Shown: piece by piece, positions 16,278 through 25,932 of the stretch
Layout: each line of letters begins with the position of its first letter
Position numbering within the stretch: the first letter of the stretch is position 1
Assembly (NCBI RefSeq): GCF_033193315.1
Contig: NZ_CP136187.1
Coordinates: 2,445,501 to 2,509,500 of the forward strand
DNA length: 64,000 nucleotides
Direction: 5' to 3'
Source: Agathobaculum sp. NTUH-O15-33
GTDB taxonomy: Bacteria; Bacillota; Clostridia; Oscillospirales; Butyricicoccaceae
Made by a program: the position numbers and the translations under genes
The notes under the pieces: generated by a model
Database searches by the model: none
What the model saw: only the letters and a program-made list of their open reading frames with translations
What the model was told of the DNA's origin: nothing

Positions 16278-19200
16278 TTATAGGCTGACGTAACGCATCA
16301 GCATGGCCGCCACTTCGGCGCGGGTGGCGTTGCCCTTGGGATCGAGCAGCCCGCCGCCCTTGCCGGTAATGATGCCCTTACCGGATGCCCAGCGCAGCGC
16401 ATCCGCCGCGTACGCAGATACCTGATCCGCGTCGCTGAACGCCAGCTCGCCGCCATCCACCGCAGGCGAGCCCGCAAAACGGTACAGCATGGCCGCGAGC
16501 TGTTCCCGGGTGATGCTGCCATCCGGGTTGGTGCCGTCCGAAATGCCGGTCTGCACCGCCCACGCCATGGCCTTGGAATACCACTGCTCTCCGCCAGCCG
16601 TGTCCTGCCCGTCCAAACGGGCCAGCACGGTCATCAGCATGGCGCGGCTCATCTGCGCGTCCGGCGCAAAGGTTCTGTCGCCCATGCCGCTGAACAGGCC
16701 GCGCGAGGTGACGAAGCTGACAGCGTCCGCGTACCACTTTTCCGCGGGCACGTCGTCGAACTGCTTGGCGTTATCCACCACCTTGAGCGTGGCCGACTCA
16801 TCCAGCCATACGCGCAGGCCGGTCTCGGTGACTGCGCACTTGTTGACCAGCTCTTCGCTGCCGTCCGGCTTGACGATAACGGCTGTCATGCCCGGTGTGG
16901 GATTTCCCACCGGGATATCTACCACAACGTTGTTCATCCCGTTCGGTATGGTCACATTTGCGGTGATATCGCCATTCTTTCCGATGGTCGTCTCCACCTT
17001 CACACCGTCCTTGCGTGTTTCGGTGACGGTGACGCCGCCGTCCTTATCGGTTACCTTGATGATTACGGAACCATCCGGGTAAGTGGTGGTTTCGGTGGTC
17101 GTGCCTGTTTTTTCATCGGTCACGGTCTCGGTCTTGGAGCCGTCCGGATTGGTCACCGTATCATTCGTGCCGGTATCCGGTGCGGCGGCTCCGCCGCCAC
17201 CTCCACCGCCTCCACCGCCGCCGGAGCTGCCGCCGCTGCCGGAATCATCCGGCTTGGTGCCGTCGCCGCCGGAGGGTTCGGAATCGCCGAACTGCGCGTA
17301 GAGTGTTGTGTCTTCCATCAGCTTGACCACGGTATCCGCCGTGATCTTCGTGCCGCCGCTTGCCGCGGTGAACCAGCCCTGAAATACCTTGCCGGACAGG
17401 CTGGCGCGGGGCAGCTTGCCGTATTTCGCGTCGTATGTCACGGTAAGTTTATTGCCGTCCGTCAGCTCTACGCCGTTGGAGCTGATGGAACCGCCTTCAC
17501 CGGGAACAAAGGTCACCACATGCGTACCTGCTTTCCAGCCTGCCGTGGCGGTAAGGTCCGCCGCCGGCATATGGGCCGGAATCTCCGTGACTGCCGCATC
17601 GGCCGGTGTGAGCGCGACCGTCCAGCCGTTAAAGCTATAGCCGGTACGCGTCAGTTCCGCACCGTCCGCGTCCGTTTTCGGCGCGGTGATGACCGTGCCC
17701 CAGCGATAGGTTCCGTTCGGCGTATAGTTTCCGGTCGCCGTCATCGTACCGCCGTTCGCGTTCCAGTTCAGCGCAAACTGATCGCGCGCGTAGTATATCT
17801 TCACAACGACGGGATTTACCGTCGTACCGTTTTGGTTATTGCCGTCCGGATCGACGCCGAGAATCTCGACGTTCCGCACGCCCTTCCCCTCTGCGGTATC
17901 CAGATGATAATTTGTGTAGGCGTACTCGTTTCCGGTAAGCGCTGTTTGCCGGCCGGTAACGCCCTGATACGTGACCGCGTCCGCGTCGCTGAATTTGTGC
18001 GCCGCGTCATATGTGTGATCCGGCTCGGCCTTGTAGGTTCCGTCCACCTGCTCCAGATAGACCGCCACCTGATACGGGGTGTCGCTGTTCGGCTGATACG
18101 TGACCGTATACGGCGCATCCTCCGCGGTCATGACCCCCTTGATCTGTGGTTTCACCGAGCTGAAATATAAGTTTTCCGGCGAAACCGTTTTGGGCGTAAA
18201 GCCCGGCACGGCGGGCGCCGTTACATCATATTTGCCGCCTACGATCAGCGATTGTTTATACGTCTCCGGTGTGACTGCGGAACCCGGATTTTCAAGCACA
18301 TATTCTACCGAGAGCTCATACTTACGCTCGGTATGATCCCACGTCGCGTCAAACGTTTTATCGCTATCGGGCATTGCCATACCTGCGACAAACTGCGACC
18401 ATTCCTTGAACTGATAGTCGCTCTGATTGTCGCTCTCGCGCACCGGCGAAATGGACGGCGGGGTAATCGTCGCGCCGTAACGATATTCCGCTGTTTGTGT
18501 TTTTACCGGATTCTCGGTCGCCGGGTTTTGTGCAAAATACCCCTCCTTCGCGTCCCAAGTCACTGTGTGTACGTTGCGGTCATAATAAACCTCTACCACG
18601 GTCGTACCGTCCGCCGCGATATTCTGCTGCGTTAGCTTTTTGCCTTCCTGCTTCGAAAGATGGAAGCCGTTCGCGCCGCCCGGCGTTACAGCGGTCAGCG
18701 TGTTCGTCGTACCATTTCCTGTTCCGTTTTGGCTTTCTGCATGGTCGTACTCATCACCTGTGGTCTGTTGGTAGTAATACTTCACAGTGTACGCGGTGTC
18801 ATGGTTCGGTTTATAGGTTACCGTGATCGTGTGATCCGCCGCCGGCATTGTCCCGCTGACCGTCGCACGATCAGGCGTGTAGCCGGTTACTGTGGGCGAG
18901 ACCTGCGAGTATGCAGCCTCGAAATGCAGTTCTGCCGTATACTGCGTTGGCGCCAGCTCAGTATGTCCGTCCTCCATCACATAATTGATGGTCAGTTTAT
19001 ACGGGTGCGGGCTCGACTTCCACGCAGCGTGGTAATACACGGTTCTTGCAGGCATTGCAATCGCCGTAAACTCCTGATTGTCCGCGTCCAGCCATTTGTC
19101 GAAGGCGTACTGATTGTGCGCGTCTTCGTCGCGGGTAAAGCCTGCGTTGTTCAGCGCTTCATCCGTCGGCGCTGCGATATGCTCCCCGTACTCTGCCTGC

Positions 19201-22200
19201 GTCTTGATGGTCTTAGCGCCACCCGTGTAATGTCCTTCCACGGCGTCCCACACCACATCGTAAAGGTTGCGGGTATAGTACACTCTCACTTCTGCGTTTC
19301 CGTCCGCATCAATGTTGCTCTGTTCAAAAGATTCCGGCGTAAAACCCTCATAATGCAGTGCGGATGCTTTGGTCATTGTGTTGGTCGTGCCGGAAAGCTC
19401 CTGCGTGTCCTCCGTTGCCTCCGTATAAGCGTCCTGCCTGATATTCTTTTTAAAGTGGCGAACCGTATACTTCGTAGCCGTATTCGGGCTGTAAATGACG
19501 GTAACCGTCACATCGCCCGTTGGCATGGTGCCTGCTATTTCGGACTGGTTCGGCGTATAGCCCTGCACGTAGTAGGCAGAGGTGTTGTCCGTGGGGTTCA
19601 GCTCCAGCTTGTATGCCGCGCCTTTTGCCAATGTTTGCGTATACGTTTCAGGGAACTTCGGTACGCTCTCCACACGGTCCGCATCCGAGCGCTTAAACAG
19701 AACGGTCAGCGTATATTCCTGTTCGGTCTGCGACCACTGCGCCAGATATGTTTTGTTCTCCGCTGGCATCACATCGCCTTCCGACCAGTTCTGCCATGCG
19801 TCAAATGTATAGGTATAGTCGTTGTCCGGGTCGCGGGCCGGGGGCGTCTCCGGCGGGGCGATCTTCCCCCCGTAATATACCTGCGTAGTAAAGGTGCGAT
19901 TAAGAGAATCAAACAGGCCGTATACCGCATTCCACGTCACATCGAACTTCTGGCGGTCGTAGTATATCTTGACCACCGCTTCGCCGTTCGCGGTGATGTT
20001 GGTCTGCGTAATGGTTTGCGCCTTAAAACCGGGCAGGTCCTTGGCTATGGCCGCTGTCTCTGTATCCGTCATGCCGTAATAGGTTTCATAATCGGTATCC
20101 GCTCCGATCTTGTACAGCGTATAGCTTTCGTTACCCGTGAGCACTCCTGTCTTATCGCTGTTCAGCGGCTGAATATAATGATATACCTTGTACGCCGTTG
20201 CCGCGCTGGCAAAGTACTCTACCGTGACGTTTACATCCTGCGCGGGCATCACACCGCTCACCGCCGACTGACTGGGGGTGTAGCCCGATACATCCGTCGG
20301 AGATGCAACAGTATAGGAATCGCCAACCTTATAATCATGCTCGTATTTCGGAGGCGCGGTCGCCGTGCTGCCTTCCGGCATTTTATACGTAACCGTCAGC
20401 TTGTACTCGACCGCTGTCTCGTTCCAATTGGCATAGTAGGTCTTGCCCGCCACCGTATCCATGGTGGGCTTGTTGGCTGCGTCGTAGCCCTCCCATGTAT
20501 CCGCGAAGGTATATGCGTGCTGCGCGTCCGAATCGCGCGACAGAGAGGTATAATCCGCCGCCGTCGGCATTTCGATTACGCCGCCGTACTTGACCTGCTG
20601 GGTATAGGTCTTTTTATCGGCGGTTTTCTCCCCGAAATAACCGCCGTTCGCGTTCCATATCACGGGGTAGCTGTTGCGGTTATACTTGATGGTAATCACC
20701 GTGTCGCCATTCGGACTGATTTTTTCCGCTTGCACGCTTTGCGCGGTAAAGCCGGTATAGGTGCGCGGCGCCGGGGTCACTTCCGAATCCGTTACGCCGG
20801 AATAGGTCTGCTCGTCGCCTGCTTGTTCCTCATAGCCGTTGTCATCCGTCACGCTTTGCAGCGCATGCTTTACCACGTATTTTGTATTGGTGTTTGGGTA
20901 ATAGGTTACCGTGATCGTGAGCGACTCGGCGGGCATTTTGCCCGTCAAGGGGTGATCCGCCACCCAGTGGTAGCCCGGTTTTTCCTCCGGCTTATTCGCG
21001 TCCGCCGTAAAATCATAGGCGGCGTTATACGCCAGTTGCTTGCTTGTGCCCGCGGGCAAGTCCAGTGACAGGCCTGTATCTGACTTTTCATAGGCCAGCG
21101 TCAGCGTATATTGAAGCTCTGTGGAATTATACGCCGCCTGATAGCTCTTTCCGCTGGCGGTCATTATGTCGTCGGCGGTCCAGCCTGTCCATTCCTTAAA
21201 TTGGTACGAATACTGGCTGTCCTGATTCTTTCTCGGTACATCTTCCAGCTTCGGTATCTTCGCGCCGAACTTCACCTTCGTTTTTTTAATCGGTTCACTT
21301 CCGGCAAACGTGCCGGTGCCCGCATCCCACGTAACATCGTATTCTACGCGGTCATAGTAGACGTCAACCACTGTACTGCCATCCGCCGCAATTGTTTTGT
21401 TCTGGATGCCACCCCCTCGCAGCACAAAACCCTCAAAACTTTTCGCAGTAGCGGCGGTTTGCTGACCCGTTACACCGCCCCTCGTTTCCCGCGCCTTTTC
21501 TTCCTCTGTATACGTGCCGCCCTCCAGATCGGCCAAATGGTGCTTGACGGTATATTTCACCGAAGTATCAGGATAATACGGCACCTCTACCGTTAGATTT
21601 TCCGCCGGCATTGTGCCAGTCAGTATAGCTTGCGCCGGGAAGTAGCCGTCTCGCGGCGGCATGGAAACGCTGTATTTAACGCCATAGCTACAAGCCTGAT
21701 CATCTACCGTAGGCGTATCGCCGCCAAAACCGTCCGGCATCTTGCATACCACGTGCAGCGTATAGGTCTGCTTCTCTGTCGTCCACTGGGCCTGAAATGT
21801 TTTGTTCTGCGGCTGGGACAGCGTCGTATCGTCTGAATAGTCCTTCCATGTATACGTGGTATACTTGGAGTTCGGGTCACTGGTCTTGCCAGTGGCGCTG
21901 CTGCTGTCCGGCGGCACAATTTTCTGTCCGAAAGTTACTTCCGTGGTCGTCTGAGTGGAGCCATTCGTCCAAGTGCCGTCAATCAGGTCCCATGTCATGG
22001 TGTATTTTTTCCGGTCATAATACACCTTGATGGCCGTCGATCCGTCCGCCTTGATCTTCTCCTGCACGATCGAGCCCTTGAGCGCAAAGCCGTCGTAGGA
22101 TTTTGCCGCGGCTGCGGTGTCACTATCGGTCGTGCCGGTCATGTTGTCCGTGTCAGCCGGACTTTCCTCATAACCGCTTCCATCCGCCTTTTGCAGGTAG

Positions 22201-25200
22201 TGCTCTACCTTGTACGCCGTATCGGTGTCCGGGAAGTAGTTTACGGTAACCGTAACATCCTGCGCGGGCATGGTAACCGTTACGGGACTCTGCGAGGGGG
22301 TGTAGCCAGTTACCACTGGCACGTTCTCAAAGACAACCTTCTCCCCTGCTTTTTTTCCCGCAATAACAGTCGGATCGGGATTCTTAATATCACCCTGTGT
22401 CCCGCTTGGCAATATGTAGTTGATCGTCAGTGTATACGTCAACGGGATTGCCGTCCACTCCGCACGGACGGTGATATTCTGCGCGGGCATCGTGCTGTCA
22501 TGATCCGCCCATTTACTAAACGTATAGCTATTTGCATTATCTGCTTTCCGGGTAGGCGCGTCATAATCTAAAACAGTCGAGCCGTACATCACGTTTTTTT
22601 GCAAGGCAAAGCTGCTGCCGTCTCCAAAGGCGCCCTGTCCCGCATCCCATGTGATGGTGTACGTCTGGCGGTCATAGTACACCTTCACAACGGTGTTGCC
22701 CTCAGCGTTAATCGTTTGTTGGGTCACGGTTTGCGCCTTAAAGCCATCCACCGGCTTGGCAACGACGTTGGTTTTGACGCCCGTCGTGCCGGACAGCGTT
22801 TCATCCGGCGCAAGCGTTGTATTTTTTTCAAACTGATTCAAATCCGTACTGCCCGACGCAGGCTGAAAGTAGTATTCCGCCTTATAGGTTGTGGCCGTAT
22901 TCGGGAAATACTTTACCGTAACGGTTGCGCCGCCCGCAGGCATCTTGCCCGCAACCACAGCCTGTGCCGGGGTATAGCCGGTAACCGCGGGCGAGGCAAT
23001 ACTATACGCCTCTCCCACTTTCTTTGTGACGGTTCCATCCGCGGCGGCCTGTGTGCTATCCGAAGCAAGTACATACTTTACCGTAACGGCGTATTCACGC
23101 GCCGTGGGCGTCCACTCCGCTAAAAAGGTCATGTCCTTGGCTGGCATGGTCATATCCGCCGTGTAACCGGTCCATTCCTTAAAAGCGTAGCGATTGTTCT
23201 CATCTTCGCTCCGCGTAGGGCTATTCGGCACGGTGATCTTGTCGCCATAAGCGACTTGGCGCGTCAGGATCGCTACATCGTTAGAAGAGTCATTCTTGAG
23301 CGAGCCGCCGTTTGCGTCCCATGTTACGGTATACTTGTGCGGGGTGTAGATCAGTGCAATCACGGTCGAACCGTCCGCGTCGATCTTTGTGCCGGTAATG
23401 CTTGTTGGTGCATCATAGCCGTCCATCACGATCGTGGAGGGGGTAACTGTGGAGTCCGTTGTGCCCTTCAGGTTGTCCGTCCGCACCAGATTTCCCGCCG
23501 ATATACTCCCTTTATAGTGTTTTACTTGATAGGCCGTATCTGTTTTAGCGTAAAAAGTAATCACGATCGTCATGTTCGTGGCGGGCATAGTGCCCGTCAA
23601 CGGATGATCCGAACGCCAGCTATAGCCTGCAACAGCAGTTGGGTTGGTTACCGTATAGCTCGCGCCGGCTGCAAACTGCTGCGTCGTCGTCACATAGCTG
23701 TCCATATTCAGCCGCAGATCCTCTTCTTTTTCATATTGCACGGTGAGGGTAAAGGTTCTTGCGGCGGCTTCAAATTCGGCAATATAGGTTACCGCTCCGG
23801 TAACGGCAGGGAATGCATTTCCCTTTCCATACAGAGTGCCGTCGCCGCCCGCCATTGTCCAGCCCTTAAACGTATACGTGTTTTGGCTGTCCTGCGCTTT
23901 GGTTGGTTCCGCTCCGCTAAACGCAGGAACATCACCATAGGTCACTTGGGTCGTACTGACCTGTCCGTCTACGATCCAGGTCACCATATAGGTCTGCTTT
24001 TCCGCGCTGTACACCGCGTAATAATCCCGCGCCTCTATGGCGGCGGGTAACGGCGCATCCTTACCGACCAACGACGCGCCGCCGGTCGATGAGCCGTTCT
24101 TATAATCCGCCGCGTCCGTGCTGGGGGTACCAGTACCGCCGTAGGCCCAGCCAACAAAAGTATAGTCCATTCCCCCGCTGGATACCTTTGCGGTCGAGCC
24201 ACTGAATTTAGGTATGTCACCGTGGGCACAGGTTGTTTTTGTTTCTCTGCCATCTACATGCCATGTGATAGCATATGTTTTGCCGGCTGCGTTTTCCACT
24301 TCCAGCTTCACATTTGTCTTGACTTCTAAAGTAAAATTCAGTAGGTATGGATTGTCCGCCTCTGGTGTTCCTGTCAGCGTCTCCATATCCGCTATCACCA
24401 CAATATTATCTGGATCTACACTTTCATCCAGTTCCAGTTGAAAGGAAAGCTTTGTTCCAGCGGACACCGTGATAGAGTTTCCAATCGCACCAGGAACCTT
24501 AAATTTATACGTAGTTTGATCGAGCCAATTCACCGTGCATTTGCTCGGCGAGATACCCGTTACTTCAATCGTCATATCGCCGTTTACGCCGGAGATAGAA
24601 TACAAGTGCGTATTACTCGTATGGTCGGCGTTCTTTGTAGTTTGTCCTGCATCGGTAGTAATAATGCCCCGCACGATCGGCGTTCCTGTATAGCCGTCCG
24701 CCACATGCACATAAAATTGATAGGTGCCGTTATGATCTACCATCATGGTGCCATCCACGCTGGCAACAGTAAAACCGGTTTGATCTGTTGGAAATGTTAC
24801 TGTATGCCGGTTTGCCGCCGCATCTGTGATAGACACAGATATCTCACTGGTAACGGCATCAATCGTATAGGTAACTGTGCTATTGCCTGTGTTCTTCACA
24901 CCTGTCAGCTTTTTGCCGCCGTATGAGGCTTGTGGCGTTGCCTCTGTGTAGCCCGTTTCCAGCGCAATCGTAAATATTATCTTATTGCCATGTGTCGCTT
25001 TGGCAATATAGCTGCCGGAGGTATCGATAACCGATGTAGAAGCGCTGCCTACGGTCACCTGCGTCAGACGATAGCCTTTTCCGGATTTGGGGATCGTCAC
25101 ATTATAGGTGTTTTTTGTCCATATCGAACCGTTTCCCGGTTGTATCTCCACCACTGTATTACTTTGTACACCTGAAATGGTATAAGTCTTTATGTCCGGC

Positions 25201-25514
25201 GCGGTTCCAAAAATTTCACTTCCGCCAGCTAAAACCTTCATGTTCGTTTGCGTATAGGCATCCTGCAATTTTACGTTGAATGTAAAGTGTTCCCCTTTTG
25301 TAATGGAATACTTCTGCTGATTCCCCGAAACCGCTGGGCTGCCGTATCCATCGGCGGTGATCGTAAACACTTCGTCGTTTTTCGGCAAAGTGACCGTCAC
25401 CTTATCCGCAATGGGCATTATCGCATTGCCGGCCGGACGGATGGGTTCTATCGTCACCTCGGTGTCTTCCGTCACGCCGGAGAGCGTATAGGTCCCCTCT
25501 TCCGAGGGGGGCAC
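16278..25514 (-). CDS. Giant SLH surface protein A, main body (frame-broken from its signal peptide)
   Basis: This frame encodes 3078 residues of a secreted, wall-associated protein. After an Ig-like N-terminal part come about nine copies of a composite unit of roughly 215 residues. Each has a Listeria-Bacteroides/InlB B-repeat-like segment (YTVTWDANGG to FxEWT), a MucBP-like segment (LTVxY to GYTPxQ to GTMPAxDVTVTVxY) and a third segment ending VKVYYDR. A poly-Gly/Ser linker precedes a TTT-rich domain and three SLH domains (nt 16278-16790), which bind secondary cell-wall polymer. The frame has no ribosome binding site or signal peptide of its own; these lie in the overlapping frame at 25472-25804. 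A -1 shift at a run of six C joins them. Function is probably adhesion or S-layer decoration. Confidence 0.85.
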   Translation of the reverse strand: MPPSEEGTYTLSGVTEDTEVTIEPIRPAGNAIMPIADKVTVTLPKNDEVFTITADGYGSPAVSGNQQKYSITKGEHFTFNVKLQDAYTQTNMKVLAGGSEIFGTAPDIKTYTISGVQSNTVVEIQPGNGSIWTKNTYNVTIPKSGKGYRLTQVTVGSASTSVIDTSGSYIAKATHGNKIIFTIALETGYTEATPQASYGGKKLTGVKNTGNSTVTYTIDAVTSEISVSITDAAANRHTVTFPTDQTGFTVASVDGTMMVDHNGTYQFYVHVADGYTGTPIVRGIITTDAGQTTKNADHTSNTHLYSISGVNGDMTIEVTGISPSKCTVNWLDQTTYKFKVPGAIGNSITVSAGTKLSFQLELDESVDPDNIVVIADMETLTGTPEADNPYLLNFTLEVKTNVKLEVENAAGKTYAITWHVDGRETKTTCAHGDIPKFSGSTAKVSSGGMDYTFVGWAYGGTGTPSTDAADYKNGSSTGGASLVGKDAPLPAAIEARDYYAVYSAEKQTYMVTWIVDGQVSTTQVTYGDVPAFSGAEPTKAQDSQNTYTFKGWTMAGGDGTLYGKGNAFPAVTGAVTYIAEFEAAARTFTLTVQYEKEEDLRLNMDSYVTTTQQFAAGASYTVTNPTAVAGYSWRSDHPLTGTMPATNMTIVITFYAKTDTAYQVKHYKGSISAGNLVRTDNLKGTTDSTVTPSTIVMDGYDAPTSITGTKIDADGSTVIALIYTPHKYTVTWDANGGSLKNDSSNDVAILTRQVAYGDKITVPNSPTRSEDENNRYAFKEWTGYTADMTMPAKDMTFLAEWTPTAREYAVTVKYVLASDSTQAAADGTVTKKVGEAYSIASPAVTGYTPAQAVVAGKMPAGGATVTVKYFPNTATTYKAEYYFQPASGSTDLNQFEKNTTLAPDETLSGTTGVKTNVVAKPVDGFKAQTVTQQTINAEGNTVVKVYYDRQTYTITWDAGQGAFGDGSSFALQKNVMYGSTVLDYDAPTRKADNANSYTFSKWADHDSTMPAQNITVRAEWTAIPLTYTLTINYILPSGTQGDIKNPDPTVIAGKKAGEKVVFENVPVVTGYTPSQSPVTVTMPAQDVTVTVNYFPDTDTAYKVEHYLQKADGSGYEESPADTDNMTGTTDSDTAAAAKSYDGFALKGSIVQEKIKADGSTAIKVYYDRKKYTMTWDLIDGTWTNGSTQTTTEVTFGQKIVPPDSSSATGKTSDPNSKYTTYTWKDYSDDTTLSQPQNKTFQAQWTTEKQTYTLHVVCKMPDGFGGDTPTVDDQACSYGVKYSVSMPPRDGYFPAQAILTGTMPAENLTVEVPYYPDTSVKYTVKHHLADLEGGTYTEEEKARETRGGVTGQQTAATAKSFEGFVLRGGGIQNKTIAADGSTVVDVYYDRVEYDVTWDAGTGTFAGSEPIKKTKVKFGAKIPKLEDVPRKNQDSQYSYQFKEWTGWTADDIMTASGKSYQAAYNSTELQYTLTLAYEKSDTGLSLDLPAGTSKQLAYNAAYDFTADANKPEEKPGYHWVADHPLTGKMPAESLTITVTYYPNTNTKYVVKHALQSVTDDNGYEEQAGDEQTYSGVTDSEVTPAPRTYTGFTAQSVQAEKISPNGDTVITIKYNRNSYPVIWNANGGYFGEKTADKKTYTQQVKYGGVIEMPTAADYTSLSRDSDAQHAYTFADTWEGYDAANKPTMDTVAGKTYYANWNETAVEYKLTVTYKMPEGSTATAPPKYEHDYKVGDSYTVASPTDVSGYTPSQSAVSGVMPAQDVNVTVEYFASAATAYKVYHYIQPLNSDKTGVLTGNESYTLYKIGADTDYETYYGMTDTETAAIAKDLPGFKAQTITQTNITANGEAVVKIYYDRQKFDVTWNAVYGLFDSLNRTFTTQVYYGGKIAPPETPPARDPDNDYTYTFDAWQNWSEGDVMPAENKTYLAQWSQTEQEYTLTVLFKRSDADRVESVPKFPETYTQTLAKGAAYKLELNPTDNTSAYYVQGYTPNQSEIAGTMPTGDVTVTVIYSPNTATKYTVRHFKKNIRQDAYTEATEDTQELSGTTNTMTKASALHYEGFTPESFEQSNIDADGNAEVRVYYTRNLYDVVWDAVEGHYTGGAKTIKTQAEYGEHIAAPTDEALNNAGFTRDEDAHNQYAFDKWLDADNQEFTAIAMPARTVYYHAAWKSSPHPYKLTINYVMEDGHTELAPTQYTAELHFEAAYSQVSPTVTGYTPDRATVSGTMPAADHTITVTYKPNHDTAYTVKYYYQQTTGDEYDHAESQNGTGNGTTNTLTAVTPGGANGFHLSKQEGKKLTQQNIAADGTTVVEVYYDRNVHTVTWDAKEGYFAQNPATENPVKTQTAEYRYGATITPPSISPVRESDNQSDYQFKEWSQFVAGMAMPDSDKTFDATWDHTERKYELSVEYVLENPGSAVTPETYKQSLIVGGKYDVTAPAVPGFTPKTVSPENLYFSSVKPQIKGVMTAEDAPYTVTYQPNSDTPYQVAVYLEQVDGTYKAEPDHTYDAAHKFSDADAVTYQGVTGRQTALTGNEYAYTNYHLDTAEGKGVRNVEILGVDPDGNNQNGTTVNPVVVKIYYARDQFALNWNANGGTMTATGNYTPNGTYRWGTVITAPKTDADGAELTRTGYSFNGWTVALTPADAAVTEIPAHMPAADLTATAGWKAGTHVVTFVPGEGGSISSNGVELTDGNKLTVTYDAKYGKLPRASLSGKVFQGWFTAASGGTKITADTVVKLMEDTTLYAQFGDSEPSGGDGTKPDDSGSGGSSGGGGGGGGGGGAAAPDTGTNDTVTNPDGSKTETVTDEKTGTTTETTTYPDGSVIIKVTDKDGGVTVTETRKDGVKVETTIGKNGDITANVTIPNGMNNVVVDIPVGNPTPGMTAVIVKPDGSEELVNKCAVTETGLRVWLDESATLKVVDNAKQFDDVPAEKWYADAVSFVTSRGLFSGMGDRTFAPDAQMSRAMLMTVLARLDGQDTAGGEQWYSKAMAWAVQTGISDGTNPDGSITREQLAAMLYRFAGSPAVDGGELAFSDADQVSAYAADALRWASGKGIITGKGGGLLDPKGNATRAEVAAMLMRYVSL

Positions 25515-25804
25515 GCCTTACCGTTCGCCGCTACCAGCACCTGCGTGCCGGCATGATCTTCCGCCATTTTTACACGGAAGGTAAAATCGCTGTCCTTATT
25601 GATCCGGTATATTTGCGCCGTATCCGTTTCTTCATACGGTTCCACCGTGCTTTCTACTGCAACGGTAAACGTATCGCCGCCCTTCGGCAGGGTCACCGTC
25701 GCCTTGTCGGCGGCCAGCGCGGCGGTTGGCAGCATCGTCAGCAGCATTACTGCCGCCAGCAAGCTGCTGACACAGCGTTTTAACCTGCTTTTATTTCTGC
25801 TCAT
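25472..25804 (-). CDS. Giant SLH surface protein A, signal peptide and first domain (5' fragment)
   Basis: This 110-codon frame starts MSRNKSRLKRCVSSLLAAV with a classical Sec signal peptide ending near AALAADK, preceded by GGAGGAG at good spacing. The mature part (ATVTLPKGGDTFTVAVES onward) is the same fold as the first repeats of the frame at 16278-25514. Homology stops at ANGKACPP, where the minus strand has GCGTGCCCCCCTCGG. Stepping back one base, or adding one C, continues straight into PPSEEGTYTLSGVTEDTEV. In-frame CCCCCCT is a possible -1 slippery heptamer, but a one-base deletion, homopolymer phase variation or a sequencing error explains it equally well. Confidence 0.85.
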   Translation of the reverse strand: MSRNKSRLKRCVSSLLAAVMLLTMLPTAALAADKATVTLPKGGDTFTVAVESTVEPYEETDTAQIYRINKDSDFTFRVKMAEDHAGTQVLVAANGKACPPRKRGPIRSPA

Positions 25805-25847
25805 GCCTTCTCCTCCATTTCATTATTGCAAAGTCGCTGCGGATTCC

Positions 25848-25907
25848 CTCCCGCAAGCCCTTAAAATTAAGGGCTTGCGGGAGAGGGGGAGCGGAAAGTT
25901 CCCCCTC
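25848..25907 (-). repeat. Double-hairpin spacer between giants B and A
   Basis: A perfect 17-bp stem CTCCCGCAAGCCCTTAA (25848-25864) pairs with 25867-25883. A second stem (AGGGGGA at 25884-25890 with 25900-25906) adjoins it. The element occupies most of the 128-bp gap between the stop of giant B and the start of giant A and matches those at 16196 and 37890 in design and partly in sequence. Confidence 0.65.
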
Positions 25908-25932
25908 CGCCCGTGCGTTGCTTATCCCTGTT

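Noticed and set aside
18660..21068. 802-codon open frame on the plus strand and many other long plus-strand frames across 16-50 kb
   Set aside because: They lie exactly opposite the repeat-rich giant genes and have Arg/His/Cys-rich, low-plausibility translations; they are antisense shadows of GC-rich repeats.
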